A DNA stretch of 64,000 nt from Polaribacter sp. ALD11 (GTDB lineage: Bacteria > Bacteroidota > Bacteroidia > Flavobacteriales > Flavobacteriaceae): positions 965,001 to 1,029,000 of the forward strand of contig NZ_CP025119.1 of assembly GCF_002831685.1 (NCBI RefSeq), written 5' to 3'. Every line of letters begins with the position of its first letter. The first letter of the stretch is position 1. This document shows positions 52,654-62,186 of this stretch, in pieces. The notes under the pieces were generated by a model. It saw only the letters and a list, made by a program, of their open reading frames with translations. It made no database searches and was not told where the DNA came from. The position numbers were made by a program, and so were the translations under genes.

Positions 52654-53530
52654 CTATCTGTGCAGTTTTTTATTTTTTAAATACTTTAATAGTTCTTCTG
52701 GTAAATCTGTTTGTATAATATTTACATACTTTTTTTTCAAAAGTTCATTAAAGCCTGAATTTCTTTCTTCTAACTCCATTCTATCATATTTTCCAAGTGC
52801 ATTTATCCATACTCTAGAGCCCTGTTCTATAACTCCTTTCATAAAATTTGGCTCATAGAAACTTTCATCTATATGTACTACAGATATATTTGAATAGCCA
52901 AGTATTTCTTTTACATCTGTTTTGCTGTAAGCCCTTGGCATAATGTTAATTTTTGAATTTATTTTACGTAATAGAGGGTACTTGCTTATAATTAGACAGA
53001 AAGAAGATAATTTGATTTTCCATACCATATTCTTTTATTAAAGCATAAGTTTTATTTACGGCATCGACACTATCTTCTTTAAAATCAACATCAATAATAA
53101 TGTTTCCTTTAGTTATCTTTAATACATCTTCAAAAGTTGGAATTTTTTCGCTTGTTACTTCTCCATCAAATATAAGGTATAGCTTTTCTAAACTTTCAAA
53201 ATTTAAATTATGTACTTCTCCTGTTCCGTTTGTTGTTCTATCAACAGTATTATCATGCATAATTATTAACTCACCGTCTTTAGTTTGTCTCACATCCAAT
53301 TCTACAATATCAATTCCAAGACGAATACATTCGTTTATCGCTTTAATTGAGTTTTCTGGATATTTTTTATGAGCAGCTCTATGTGAAGCAACTAACACAT
53401 TTTTATTACCATAAAAATCTTCAAGAATACGTTCTACCTTTGTTGTTTGTGCTTGAAATACTAAGGTTGAAAAAAGCAGAAATAATACAACGAATTTATG
53501 CTCTGCTATGTTTTTAGTGTTTTTAATCAT
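52654..53530 (-). pseudogene. Glycerophosphodiester phosphodiesterase, frameshifted
   Basis: The N-terminal frame (53530 to about 52985) has a signal peptide (HKFVVLFLLFSTLVFQAQ) and the GDPD catalytic core: ASHRAAHKKYPENS, DIVELDVRQTKDG, IMHDNTVDRTTNGTG, and DVDFKEDS. The reading frame then breaks, and the C-terminal part (YPLLRKINSKINIMPRAYS ... INALGK ... NIIQTDLPEELLKYLK) continues in the +1 frame. One extra base in AAGCAAG (minus strand, 52981-52987) would explain it, since AAGAAG restores a plausible NYKKYPLLRK. The enzyme would split glycerophosphodiesters. It is last in the operon, after the phosphatase. Truncation after residue 181 removes part of the TIM barrel. Confidence 0.8.
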
Positions 53531-53564
53531 TTTTATATTTAAAATTTAAGACCATAGATAGTGG

Positions 53565-54977
53565 CTATTGCTTTATAAAATCTTTTTTAAACCTCATAAA
53601 TTTTTGACTTTCGGGGTTGTTGACTATCTTTTTTTCACCATTCTTTGTCTTAATTATATGAAAGCTATCAAATAGAGTTCCTAATGCTGTATAAGAATTA
53701 TACTTTAATGTATTATTTTCTATTGTTATTATTTGAAAAAGTTGAGTAAACTCTCCTCTCTTTACCATCCAGTCCTGATTCTGAGATTCGTACATTTTAG
53801 GTCCACTAACCGATACTGCATAAACAGTTCCAGCATCTTCAACAATTGTTTTACCCAAACCTTCGTTAGAAGCATAACCTCTAGCGTAGGTATGATCGTG
53901 ACCTTGTAAAACTAAATCAACATTGTATTTATCTATTAAAGGTTTTAAGTTATCTCGTAGTTCTTTGTTATCACGCCCTTTCTTAGTAGAATAAACAGGG
54001 TAATGCATAGTAATGGTTATCCATTTTTTTTTGTTGTTAGATAAAATAGAGTCCAACCATTTAGTTTGTATTTTTCTAGACTCTTCACTATTAATAAAAC
54101 TTTGTGCATCAATAGAAATCAATTTCATATTTTGATAATCTAAACTGTAACAAGTTTCTTTAAGTTCTTCTAATGGTGCATTTTCTGGTAAAGTAAATTG
54201 TGGTCTCCATAAAGCGGATAATTTTTTTCGATCTACACTTTTATCATATTCATGGTTTCCTGGAGTCATAATACTTGGTACTGTTGCATGTATAAAACTA
54301 CCTGCATAAAACCATTCTCCCCATTCTCTATCAGACTCACTATGATTAATTAAATCTCCAGCATGTAACATAAAATCTACCTCTGGCATCATTTTGTATG
54401 ATCTACGAATAACTCTAGACCACATAGATTTCACTTCATTTTGTGCATCTCCAAAATAGATAAAACTAAAAGGAATATCTTGATTAATAGGCGGTGTTTT
54501 AATTTGAAACCACTCACTCCAAGTATCCTTATTTTTGCCACCATCTCCTACACGATAGACATAAGTGGTTCCAGGCTCTAAATTTTTTACAATTACAGAA
54601 TGATAAGAAGCTTTTACTAAAGGCTCATTATCTCTTGTATTTTCTATTTCTAATAATGCTGTTTTTGCGATAACACGTTTAATATTATGCTCTAGTAAAA
54701 AATCTGGGCCATGAGTTTCTTTAGCTACTTCTACATATGCAGTATCTATTTGTTGATTTGTTCTCCAGTTAACAGCAAAACTATGATTTGGGTCTTCTGT
54801 AAGATTTACTATAATTCTATCTGGTGCTTTAGATGGAAAAATTAATTTATGTGCATCTACATTAGACATTTCTGAATAATGCGAATGATTTTCTTCATCA
54901 TGTACTACTTTTTTTTCTACTGATTTACATGCCGTTAAGCTTAAACCTAATAAAATAACAGATACTATTTTTTTCAT
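53565..54977 (-). CDS. Purple-acid-type metallophosphatase, lipoprotein
   Basis: A 470-residue lipoprotein (signal MKKIVSVILLGLSLTAC, Cys17). After a short linker comes a fibronectin-III-like N-domain (about 55-160, typical of purple acid phosphatases), then the calcineurin-like domain with its full metal set: IYFGDAQN, LHAGDLINH, TPGNHEYD, TMHYPVYS and LQGHDHTYAR. It should release phosphate from phosphomonoesters at the periplasm or cell surface. It is between SusD and the GDPD gene in the same operon, so the two enzymes could act in sequence on glycerophosphodiesters. Confidence 0.88.
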   Translation of the reverse strand: MKKIVSVILLGLSLTACKSVEKKVVHDEENHSHYSEMSNVDAHKLIFPSKAPDRIIVNLTEDPNHSFAVNWRTNQQIDTAYVEVAKETHGPDFLLEHNIKRVIAKTALLEIENTRDNEPLVKASYHSVIVKNLEPGTTYVYRVGDGGKNKDTWSEWFQIKTPPINQDIPFSFIYFGDAQNEVKSMWSRVIRRSYKMMPEVDFMLHAGDLINHSESDREWGEWFYAGSFIHATVPSIMTPGNHEYDKSVDRKKLSALWRPQFTLPENAPLEELKETCYSLDYQNMKLISIDAQSFINSEESRKIQTKWLDSILSNNKKKWITITMHYPVYSTKKGRDNKELRDNLKPLIDKYNVDLVLQGHDHTYARGYASNEGLGKTIVEDAGTVYAVSVSGPKMYESQNQDWMVKRGEFTQLFQIITIENNTLKYNSYTALGTLFDSFHIIKTKNGEKKIVNNPESQKFMRFKKDFIKQ

Positions 54978-54999
54978 AATTTACTTTCAGTTTAAAAGA

Positions 55000-55027
55000 A
55001 AAACAGGAGTATAATTACTCCTGTTTT
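55000..55027 (-). other. Intercistronic hairpin between SusD and phosphatase genes
   Basis: AAAACAGGAGT (55000-55010) and ACTCCTGTTTT (55017-55027) pair perfectly around six bases; a T-rich tail on the minus strand suggests partial termination or RNA processing to lower downstream expression. Confidence 0.65.
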
Positions 55028-55037
55028 ATAGACGTAA

Positions 55038-56765
55038 TTATTGTAAAAGCCACATTTGAGACCATTGATTGTTTACAGCTGGTTCTAACTTATTAATAGC
55101 ATTTAACATATTTTCTTCATTATAAGAATCTGTATAAATAAACCTAATGGGAGTTTGTTTTCCTTTAGTACCAGATATAATATTACTATTAAGATCAGGG
55201 AATCCTGTTCTTCTAAAATCAAACCAAGACTCTGTTGTTAACCATAGAGCAATCCATTTTTGATGCATAATTGGTTCTAATTTATCTGAAGCATTGTCAT
55301 AAATTAGTTTAGTATTGGCTAGATATTCAGTTTGCCTAAAAGAAATTAAAGCGTTACTAGCTTTATCATAAACAGCATTATTATCTCCGTCAGAAATCTG
55401 ATATTGTTTAAACGACAATTCTATTCCTGCAGTGTAATATTGAAAAGCATCACCACTAATATAACCTCGAATACTTGCTTCAGCTAATAAAAATTTTACT
55501 TCTGTAGCAGTCATTAAAATAGACTTTACTAGTTCATTATTATTTTCTGAATACATATCTGTTAAATATGACGTGTGTGGGTTTGCAGCTGCATTTAAAT
55601 AAACATTTCCATCTAAATTTGTAATGTCATTTTTGATGTCACTAATTGTTCCTCCTAAATTAAAATCGTTTGGAGCGCTTAATGCAATAGGCAAACCAAC
55701 AAATAAATTGGTATTAATATCATTCTCTAAATTACTATCTGTATTAATGGCATTGATATCTATACTCACATATCGTTTAACTCTGTTGTTTTCTATAACT
55801 ACCTGGTTTGTTTCTCCTTGTATAAGCTGAACATCTACAGGTTTTATCCACTTCGTTAAACGTGGATCCTTTAAACCTATTAAATTATTTACAATAGTTG
55901 CTGATGGTTTTCTACGATAAAACTCAGACCTATTACTCCAATTTAAGGCGCCACCAGACCAACTATTACTTTTATCTGTACCTAAGTAAGAAATAACGGC
56001 ATTATCATTATTATCTTCTAAGATTGGAAACTCACTTTTATTGTTTACAATTGCTGATATTTCAGATGACACATCAATATCTGAGTCATTTTTTTCAGAC
56101 AAACGCATATAAAACCTAAGACGTAAAGAATTCGCTAATTTCCTCCATTTTTGTCCATCTCCGCTATATAAGATATCACTATTAATAGCTTCTTTACAAA
56201 CTCTGGTATTTTTTAAAAGTGTATTAGCATCTTTTAAATCTTTAAGAATACCAACAAAGACTTCTTTTTGAGTATCATAAGCAGGTTTAAAAAACTCATT
56301 TCCTCCTTTTTCTGCTTGTAGAGCTTTACTGTATGGAATATCTCCAAAAGCAGAGGTAAGAAAACCAAATTGATACGATTTTATAATTAACGCTACAGCT
56401 TGATAATAATTTTTTACCTCATCAGTTTTTTCAGTTTCTGCTCTTTTATAAATGTAATCACTGTCTTTTAGAGGTTGGTAATAGTTAGAAAAATCATTTG
56501 CTCCCCATTGATAATTATTTTCTTCATAACTTGTAAAATCTCTTTGTAGGTATTGATTTGCAGCAGATAATTCACCAGAATCATAAGCCAACCTTGTTGT
56601 TATTTTTGCTGCTTCAGAAATAACTCCTGTCAATACAAATTTAATATCTACTTCAGTATCTGGAAGTGTATTTGGACTAATATTAATATCGTCTAAAGAT
56701 TCACTACATGATGTTGCTATAAGCAATAACATTAATAGTATTATATTGATTATATTATTTTTCAT
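55038..56765 (-). CDS. SusD/RagB-like surface lipoprotein
   Basis: A 575-residue lipoprotein (signal IINIILLMLLLIATSC, Cys20) starting with CSESLDDINISPNTLPDTEVD. The SusD-like-2 features are LAYDSGELSAANQYLQRD, YYQAVALIIKSYQFGFLTSAFGDIPYS, WRKLANSLRLRFYMRLS, and EVKFLLAEASIRGYISG near the end. It forms the substrate-binding lid on the SusC channel. SusD-like-2 proteins often serve oligopeptides or diverse non-glycan ligands, so the substrate cannot be assumed to be sugar. The gene follows SusC by 19 bases. Confidence 0.92.
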   Translation of the reverse strand: MKNNIINIILLMLLLIATSCSESLDDINISPNTLPDTEVDIKFVLTGVISEAAKITTRLAYDSGELSAANQYLQRDFTSYEENNYQWGANDFSNYYQPLKDSDYIYKRAETEKTDEVKNYYQAVALIIKSYQFGFLTSAFGDIPYSKALQAEKGGNEFFKPAYDTQKEVFVGILKDLKDANTLLKNTRVCKEAINSDILYSGDGQKWRKLANSLRLRFYMRLSEKNDSDIDVSSEISAIVNNKSEFPILEDNNDNAVISYLGTDKSNSWSGGALNWSNRSEFYRRKPSATIVNNLIGLKDPRLTKWIKPVDVQLIQGETNQVVIENNRVKRYVSIDINAINTDSNLENDINTNLFVGLPIALSAPNDFNLGGTISDIKNDITNLDGNVYLNAAANPHTSYLTDMYSENNNELVKSILMTATEVKFLLAEASIRGYISGDAFQYYTAGIELSFKQYQISDGDNNAVYDKASNALISFRQTEYLANTKLIYDNASDKLEPIMHQKWIALWLTTESWFDFRRTGFPDLNSNIISGTKGKQTPIRFIYTDSYNEENMLNAINKLEPAVNNQWSQMWLLQ

Positions 56766-56784
56766 TTTGTTTTGTGTTTATGAA

Positions 56785-59700
56785 TTAAAAACTAACGTTT
56801 AATTTGAATCCCATTGGTACTGTCCATGGGGTAAGACTCCATTTTTCAAAACCTTGATTACCGTCGTTATAAGCTGTTTCTGGATCTATGCCAATATTGG
56901 CTTTTGTCCATAACATAATGTTCTTTGCGTATACAGATAGAGAAATACTCTGTGCGGAAATACTTTGAGCGACGTTGTCTGAAAATTTATAAGCAAGAGT
57001 AATGTCCCTTAATTTTATAAAAGAAGCATCGTACATAAAAGTATCTCCAGTTCTCCAAAAACTACCACTAGACTCAACAACTCTGTATGCATCAAATAAT
57101 TTAGTATTTGGGCCTCCAAAATTTTCTGTATAAGTGCCATCACCATTATCTATTACCCCAGGGAAGAAAGCACCATTGTTGTTTCCGTTATGTTCAAAAC
57201 CACCTAAATCTTTATTTCTACCACCAACCCATACATTATTATCTCTATAGGCAGGGTTTGATTTTATTTCATTAGCAAGTGCAACTCTGTCTCCTCCGAA
57301 AGAATTAGCATTTAATACCCCCGAAAATGTACTTGTACTAATTCCGTTTTTCCAACTTTCTATTTTACCAGAGCGTGCCATTCTTTTCATAGATTCTGAG
57401 AAAAAATTTCCACCTTGTCTCCAATCTAAACTAGCAGATATAGTAAAGTTTTTATACGTAATAGAATTATTTATTCCAACAGTAAAATCATTATTAAAGT
57501 TCCCTACTTTTGGTTGATTTTCTTGAGCTCTATCTACTTCCCACCTACCATTTGAGTCTAATAAGTTCCATCCTTTGTATTCGCCTTCTTCTACCTTTTT
57601 AACATAGGGTGCATATAAATCTCCAATAATACCTCCCACTTTTGTGAAAGCTCCCATATCTCTACCTCCTCCAAAAGAAACTCTATCAATCCCGTCCACC
57701 AATGCTACCAATTTACTTTGTTGTTTGGTGAAATTAAAATCCATGTTCCATTTTAAATCTTCTGTTTTAATAGGAACAATATTTAAACCTAGCTCTATAC
57801 CATAATTTTCTACATTACCTGCATTAATAGTAGTACTTGTATAACCTGTTAAAGGAGACACAGCAACATTTAAAATTTGATTCTTATTTTGGGTTTTATA
57901 ATAAGTCGCATCAAACCCTAAACGACCATTAAATAATTTAATATCAGTACCAACTTCGTAAGAGGTAGCTATTTCTGGCTTTAAATTGGTATTTGGCATA
58001 CTGCTTGGTAGAGAATATGTAAAATTATCTCCCCAGTAACCTTGAGACAAAGTTGGGTTAATTAAGTATGGTGAGGTATCTTTACCTACTTGAGCCCAAC
58101 TAGACCTTACTTTTAAAAAGGATACCCATTGAGGCATATTTACAAACTGAGAGATTAATACACTTGTTGAAACTGAAGGGTAAAAATAAGATCTATTTTT
58201 TTTAGGTAATGTACTAGACCAATCGTTACGTGCAGTTATATCTACAAATGCATAATCTTTATATCCAATAGAAAGCATTCCGTAAGCACTATAAACTGCT
58301 TTTTTATAACTAGCACTAGTGTATGATAAACCTCCTCTAGCTACATTAGATAAAGTGTAAAGGCCAGGTAAGACCAAATTGTCTCCACCAGAACTAATTG
58401 ACGTGTTTCGACTATTCATTATGTTCCCTCCGATAGACGGTTCTATACGGAAATTTCCTGTCTTTTTTTTGAAAGAAAAAAGCACATCAACATTGGTTTC
58501 TCTAGAATTGCTTTCACTAATATCATATGATCCAAAAGGTTTACTACTTCCGAACCCATCATAAGACCAAGGTCTAATAATTTCTGTTCTATTGCTACTG
58601 CTGCTATTAGATACCCTAGCCATTGCATTAAAATTAGAATTTATTTCCCAATCTAATTTAATGTTTCCAAAACCTCTAATTTTATCAAACTTGTTTCTTC
58701 TTTCATTGGCTGAAAACCAAGGGTTATTATAGCCCTCTGTAACCTTACGTTGTTGTGCATTTTTCACCTCCCAATAGTCACCCTTTAAATCATTAATGTT
58801 GATGTGAGGGGCAATATTATACACATCAAAGTATTGGTCATTACGTCCTAAAGATTTAATAGGATAATTATTTGAGTTAGGATTAGAAAGGTTAATATTT
58901 GTAGATATTGTTACTTTGTCTGTTATTTTAAAACTAGTAGTTAAATTAACACCTATTTTTTGTAACTCAGTACCAGGAGAAAAACCTTTTCCTTTTAGAT
59001 GAGATATAGATAAACGAAAGTTTCCCTTATCATATGCTCCTGAAACACTTATATCATTAATAGTAGTAGCTCCTGTTTTAAAGTAATCTTCTAAGCTATT
59101 ATTGTAAAATTGTAATGGTTTTTCTTCTCCATTGCTATTCCACTGTACAGCAGATGTTCCTTCTTCGCCTCCGTACCAATGTTGCCAAGTAGCTTCATCA
59201 AATAAACCTTTTTGTCCATTGGTAAACCTATTTTGTAAGTCTATATATTTATAGGGAACGTTAAAAGTAGTAGTCGTATTAAAGGTAACACCAATTCCTT
59301 TTTTAATGTTTTTTCCTGATTTTGTAGTTATTAAAATAACTCCGTTACCAGCTCTAGAGCCATAAAGAGCAGCAGCACTTGCTCCTTTTAAAATAGACAC
59401 ATTTTCAATATCCATAGCACTAATATCTCCCATTACATTAGGGTTCCCCACAGGCGAACCATCAATAACAACAAGTGGCTGATCATTTCCTGTCAAAGAA
59501 GTTTTCCCTCTAATATATACGTAAGTTTCATTGTTTAAATCGTTTCCTCCACGACGAATATCTAAACCAGATATTTTACCAGACAAACCTCCTAAAACAT
59601 TTTCTTGAGGAACAAGGTTTATTTTTTCAGATTTTACTTCGCCTACAGAATAACCCAGTGCTTTCTTTTCTCTTTTCATTCCCAAGGCTGTAACAACTAT

Positions 59701-60291
59701 TTCATCTAAACCCGCCGAATTTTCTTTTAAAACAATATTCAAATCGCTTTTATTATTAACAAGTATCTCTTGACTTGCATACCCCATAAAAGAGATAAGT
59801 AAAATAGCGCTAGAATTTGAAACAGATATAGAAAATTGACCATCAAAGTTTGATGTTACTCCATTTTTTGTTCCTTTTTCCAGGATTGAAGCACCAGGAA
59901 GCGTAACTCCATTTATATCTGAAACAATTCCTTTAATGCTTAGTTGCTGCTTTTTTTGTTTTACTTTTTTAATTAAAATATGTTTTTCGTTAATTTGATA
60001 TTTAAAATGACCTTTTGTACCTAAATCATTTAATAAATTTGATAACAGTATCTCTTTATAATTAACGGAATACGTAGCAGAATCTTTGATGATTTTTTGC
60101 CCATAAGAAAAATTAATACCGTAATCTTTATTTAATTTTGAAAAAATAGTTATTAGCTTAGCATTTTCTAATTTTATGCTTATTTTTAACTCCGATATCA
60201 TATCGAGATTCTTTCCAAAACTTTTTGTCGGAACTAAGATTGACATAATTAGAAGTAGAAATAATCTAGATAAGTAATTTTTAAATTTCAT
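56785..60291 (-). CDS. SusC/RagA family TonB-linked outer-membrane protein with STN domain
   Basis: An 1168-residue transporter. After the signal peptide, an STN (secretin/TonB N-terminal) domain at about 30-90 (ISIKLENAKLITIFSKLNKDYG) marks it as a signalling receptor. A carboxypeptidase-like domain (IKGIVSDINGVTLPGASI) precedes the SusC plug (EIVVTALGMKREKKALGYSVGEV, GLSGKISGLDIRRGG, VSILKGASAAALYGSRAGNGVILITTKSG) and the barrel ending MGFKLNVSF. STN domains contact FecR-type anti-sigma factors, and FecR and an ECF sigma gene lie directly upstream. It should import the ligand handed over by SusD. Confidence 0.94.
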   Translation of the reverse strand: MKFKNYLSRLFLLLIMSILVPTKSFGKNLDMISELKISIKLENAKLITIFSKLNKDYGINFSYGQKIIKDSATYSVNYKEILLSNLLNDLGTKGHFKYQINEKHILIKKVKQKKQQLSIKGIVSDINGVTLPGASILEKGTKNGVTSNFDGQFSISVSNSSAILLISFMGYASQEILVNNKSDLNIVLKENSAGLDEIVVTALGMKREKKALGYSVGEVKSEKINLVPQENVLGGLSGKISGLDIRRGGNDLNNETYVYIRGKTSLTGNDQPLVVIDGSPVGNPNVMGDISAMDIENVSILKGASAAALYGSRAGNGVILITTKSGKNIKKGIGVTFNTTTTFNVPYKYIDLQNRFTNGQKGLFDEATWQHWYGGEEGTSAVQWNSNGEEKPLQFYNNSLEDYFKTGATTINDISVSGAYDKGNFRLSISHLKGKGFSPGTELQKIGVNLTTSFKITDKVTISTNINLSNPNSNNYPIKSLGRNDQYFDVYNIAPHININDLKGDYWEVKNAQQRKVTEGYNNPWFSANERRNKFDKIRGFGNIKLDWEINSNFNAMARVSNSSSSNRTEIIRPWSYDGFGSSKPFGSYDISESNSRETNVDVLFSFKKKTGNFRIEPSIGGNIMNSRNTSISSGGDNLVLPGLYTLSNVARGGLSYTSASYKKAVYSAYGMLSIGYKDYAFVDITARNDWSSTLPKKNRSYFYPSVSTSVLISQFVNMPQWVSFLKVRSSWAQVGKDTSPYLINPTLSQGYWGDNFTYSLPSSMPNTNLKPEIATSYEVGTDIKLFNGRLGFDATYYKTQNKNQILNVAVSPLTGYTSTTINAGNVENYGIELGLNIVPIKTEDLKWNMDFNFTKQQSKLVALVDGIDRVSFGGGRDMGAFTKVGGIIGDLYAPYVKKVEEGEYKGWNLLDSNGRWEVDRAQENQPKVGNFNNDFTVGINNSITYKNFTISASLDWRQGGNFFSESMKRMARSGKIESWKNGISTSTFSGVLNANSFGGDRVALANEIKSNPAYRDNNVWVGGRNKDLGGFEHNGNNNGAFFPGVIDNGDGTYTENFGGPNTKLFDAYRVVESSGSFWRTGDTFMYDASFIKLRDITLAYKFSDNVAQSISAQSISLSVYAKNIMLWTKANIGIDPETAYNDGNQGFEKWSLTPWTVPMGFKLNVSF

Positions 60292-60335
60292 TTTTAAGTG
60301 TTGTTTTTGTTATATATATTCGATGCTTTTTACAG

Positions 60336-60361
60336 GAGGAGTCTGTTACAGCAGACTCTTC
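60336..60361 (-). other. Intercistronic hairpin between fecR and susC-like gene
   Basis: GAGTCTG (60339-60345) and CAGACTC (60352-60358) pair, extended by G-U and A-T. No strong T run follows on the minus strand; likely an RNA stabiliser or processing site. Confidence 0.45.
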
Positions 60362-60374
60362 TTTTTATATTTTA

Positions 60375-61289
60375 TTATTTGACTTCTATCATGTTGTTTT
60401 TATTTAGAGTTAATTTTAGTTCACTTATATAATTTATTTGATCTATTATACTTTCTATATTTTCATTTCTTTTTATGGTGATTGACATTTGAACTCTTTT
60501 AAAGTCATTGTTTAAAAATTTCACTTCTATGTTATAATTAGACTTTATAAAACCTGCTAATTCCTCCATACTTACTTTTTTAAGTGAAGTCGTTTCTTTA
60601 AACCATAAAGCAGTAAGTTCATGTGCTATATTTCTATTTCTAAAGGATTTTGAAGTGATTTTATATCTAGTTTGTTCATTTGGTTTCAAAAGCACAGAAT
60701 TATTAGCATCATAGACCTTTACTAAACCCGTTGCAACTGTAACACTAATTATAGAATCGTTATCTGCTATATTAAAACTTGTACCTAACACCTTTGTATT
60801 TATACCTCTTGTTTTAACTATAAATGGTTTTTTTTCATTCCTTTTTACGTTAAAAAAGGCTTCTCCTTCTAAATCTAAATGTCTCGTTCCGTTAAAATTA
60901 TCAATATATTTTATAGCACTTTTTTTATTTAGAATAACCACACTTCCATCTGTTAATAGCACTTTTTTTATTTGATCGGAGGTATTGGATACTATTAGAA
61001 TTTTTGAATTATTATTTTGTTTTAAAAACCACATGCTACTTAAACCAATAAGTAAAATTATAGAAGCAGCAACACTTAGTTTAAAAATATAATTAGATTT
61101 TGTTTTTTTCTTAATAACAGAATAGATCTCACTTTTTATTTCACTCTTTTCTAAATCACTAAAAAAAAGAGCATGCTTAGTTTCCTTAATAGCTCGTTCT
61201 TCAAACGCTATTAATAGCTCTTTCTCTTCTTTAGTTGCCTTTCCTTTTAAAAATTTATTCAAAAGGTTTTTAAATTCTTTTTCAGTCAT
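60375..61289 (-). CDS. FecR-type anti-sigma factor
   Basis: A 304-residue single-pass membrane protein from the ATG at 61289 (MTEKEFKNLLNKFLKGKATKEEKELL). The cytoplasmic part (1-75) binds the sigma factor. A hydrophobic helix (IFKLSVAASIILLIGLSSMWFL) at about 70-92 follows, then the periplasmic FecR domain (VLLTDGSVVILNKKSAIKY, RHLDLEGEAFFNVKRNEKKPFIV, VLGTSFNI, VATGLVKVYD) and a C-terminal STN-like end (MEELAGFIKSNYNIEVKF). It relays ligand binding from the SusC STN domain to the sigma factor. An upstream ATG would add 14 unlikely residues. Confidence 0.9.
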   Translation of the reverse strand: MTEKEFKNLLNKFLKGKATKEEKELLIAFEERAIKETKHALFFSDLEKSEIKSEIYSVIKKKTKSNYIFKLSVAASIILLIGLSSMWFLKQNNNSKILIVSNTSDQIKKVLLTDGSVVILNKKSAIKYIDNFNGTRHLDLEGEAFFNVKRNEKKPFIVKTRGINTKVLGTSFNIADNDSIISVTVATGLVKVYDANNSVLLKPNEQTRYKITSKSFRNRNIAHELTALWFKETTSLKKVSMEELAGFIKSNYNIEVKFLNNDFKRVQMSITIKRNENIESIIDQINYISELKLTLNKNNMIEVK

Positions 61290-61412
61290 AAATAAAGTAT
61301 CTATAAGTAAATACCGAAATAGACGTAACACACGTAAAAAAAATATTTTTTTTATGAAAATTTAAATTTTAATGTTATTTTGAGTGGAATAAAAGGATAT
61401 TAAATAAGCTTA

Positions 61413-61964
61413 TTATAAGTTTACTTCGCTCTTAATACTTCTAATAGCTAAAGAAATCTGGGTTTCGACAGTTCGTTTCGATATACCTAATTTTTGAGAG
61501 ATCTCAAAGTTATTAAGTTCTTTAAATCTACTTAAAGTAAAAATTTGATACCGCTTTTTGGGTAATTTGTTAATCGCTTTATTAATACGATCTTCAGTTT
61601 CTTTCAATTGAAAACTATCTAAAATTCCACTTGCGTGAGGGGTTTTCAAAACGTCTATTTGATCTATATTCGTCTTATGGAATTTTGTATCTCTAAGTTC
61701 TTTATAAACTCGAAAACGCGTTGCTTTAATAAGATATGCTTCAATATTATTATTCTCTATATTTAACCTTCTAACCCAAAAATCAATAAAAACTTCCTGA
61801 ACAAGATCTTTAGAAAGATCTTTATTTTTTAATAAAGAAAATGCAAGTGCATACATACGTTCCCATAACTTATCATAAAGAACGGCGAAAGCAGACTCAT
61901 CGGAAAGTTTGATTTTAGTCATTAATTCTTTATAGAAATTAATATTATTGGGTTGTCGTTGCAT
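61413..61964 (-). CDS. ECF sigma factor (Bacteroidota RpoE-like)
   Basis: A 183-residue sigma factor from the ATG at 61964; ATG 61922 is an alternative. Region 2 shows SLLKNKDLSKDLVQEVFIDFWVRR, and region 4 shows INKLPKKRYQIFTLSRFKELNNFEISQKLGISKRTVETQISLAIRSIKS with its helix-turn-helix. The longer frame upstream is not credible as coding. It forms a cell-surface signalling pair with FecR, 123 bases downstream, and drives the SusC/SusD operon. Confidence 0.9.
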   Translation of the reverse strand: MQRQPNNINFYKELMTKIKLSDESAFAVLYDKLWERMYALAFSLLKNKDLSKDLVQEVFIDFWVRRLNIENNNIEAYLIKATRFRVYKELRDTKFHKTNIDQIDVLKTPHASGILDSFQLKETEDRINKAINKLPKKRYQIFTLSRFKELNNFEISQKLGISKRTVETQISLAIRSIKSEVNL

Positions 61965-62186
61965 GTAACAAAGCAAATCAAATTTCAAAGAAACTAGATT
62001 ACCAAAAAGTAAAGGATATGTTAAGAAGGATTCTTTGTTTGAATCTACAATATCGGTATATTTAGAAAACAAGTACAATAGTAAAAATGCCAGCTATATA
62101 CCTGCTGTAATTTTAAATGATGCTTATCTTAATGTTATTTAGATTTCTATTGAAAACGGATTTTATATGTTTTATTAATGAAGTAA

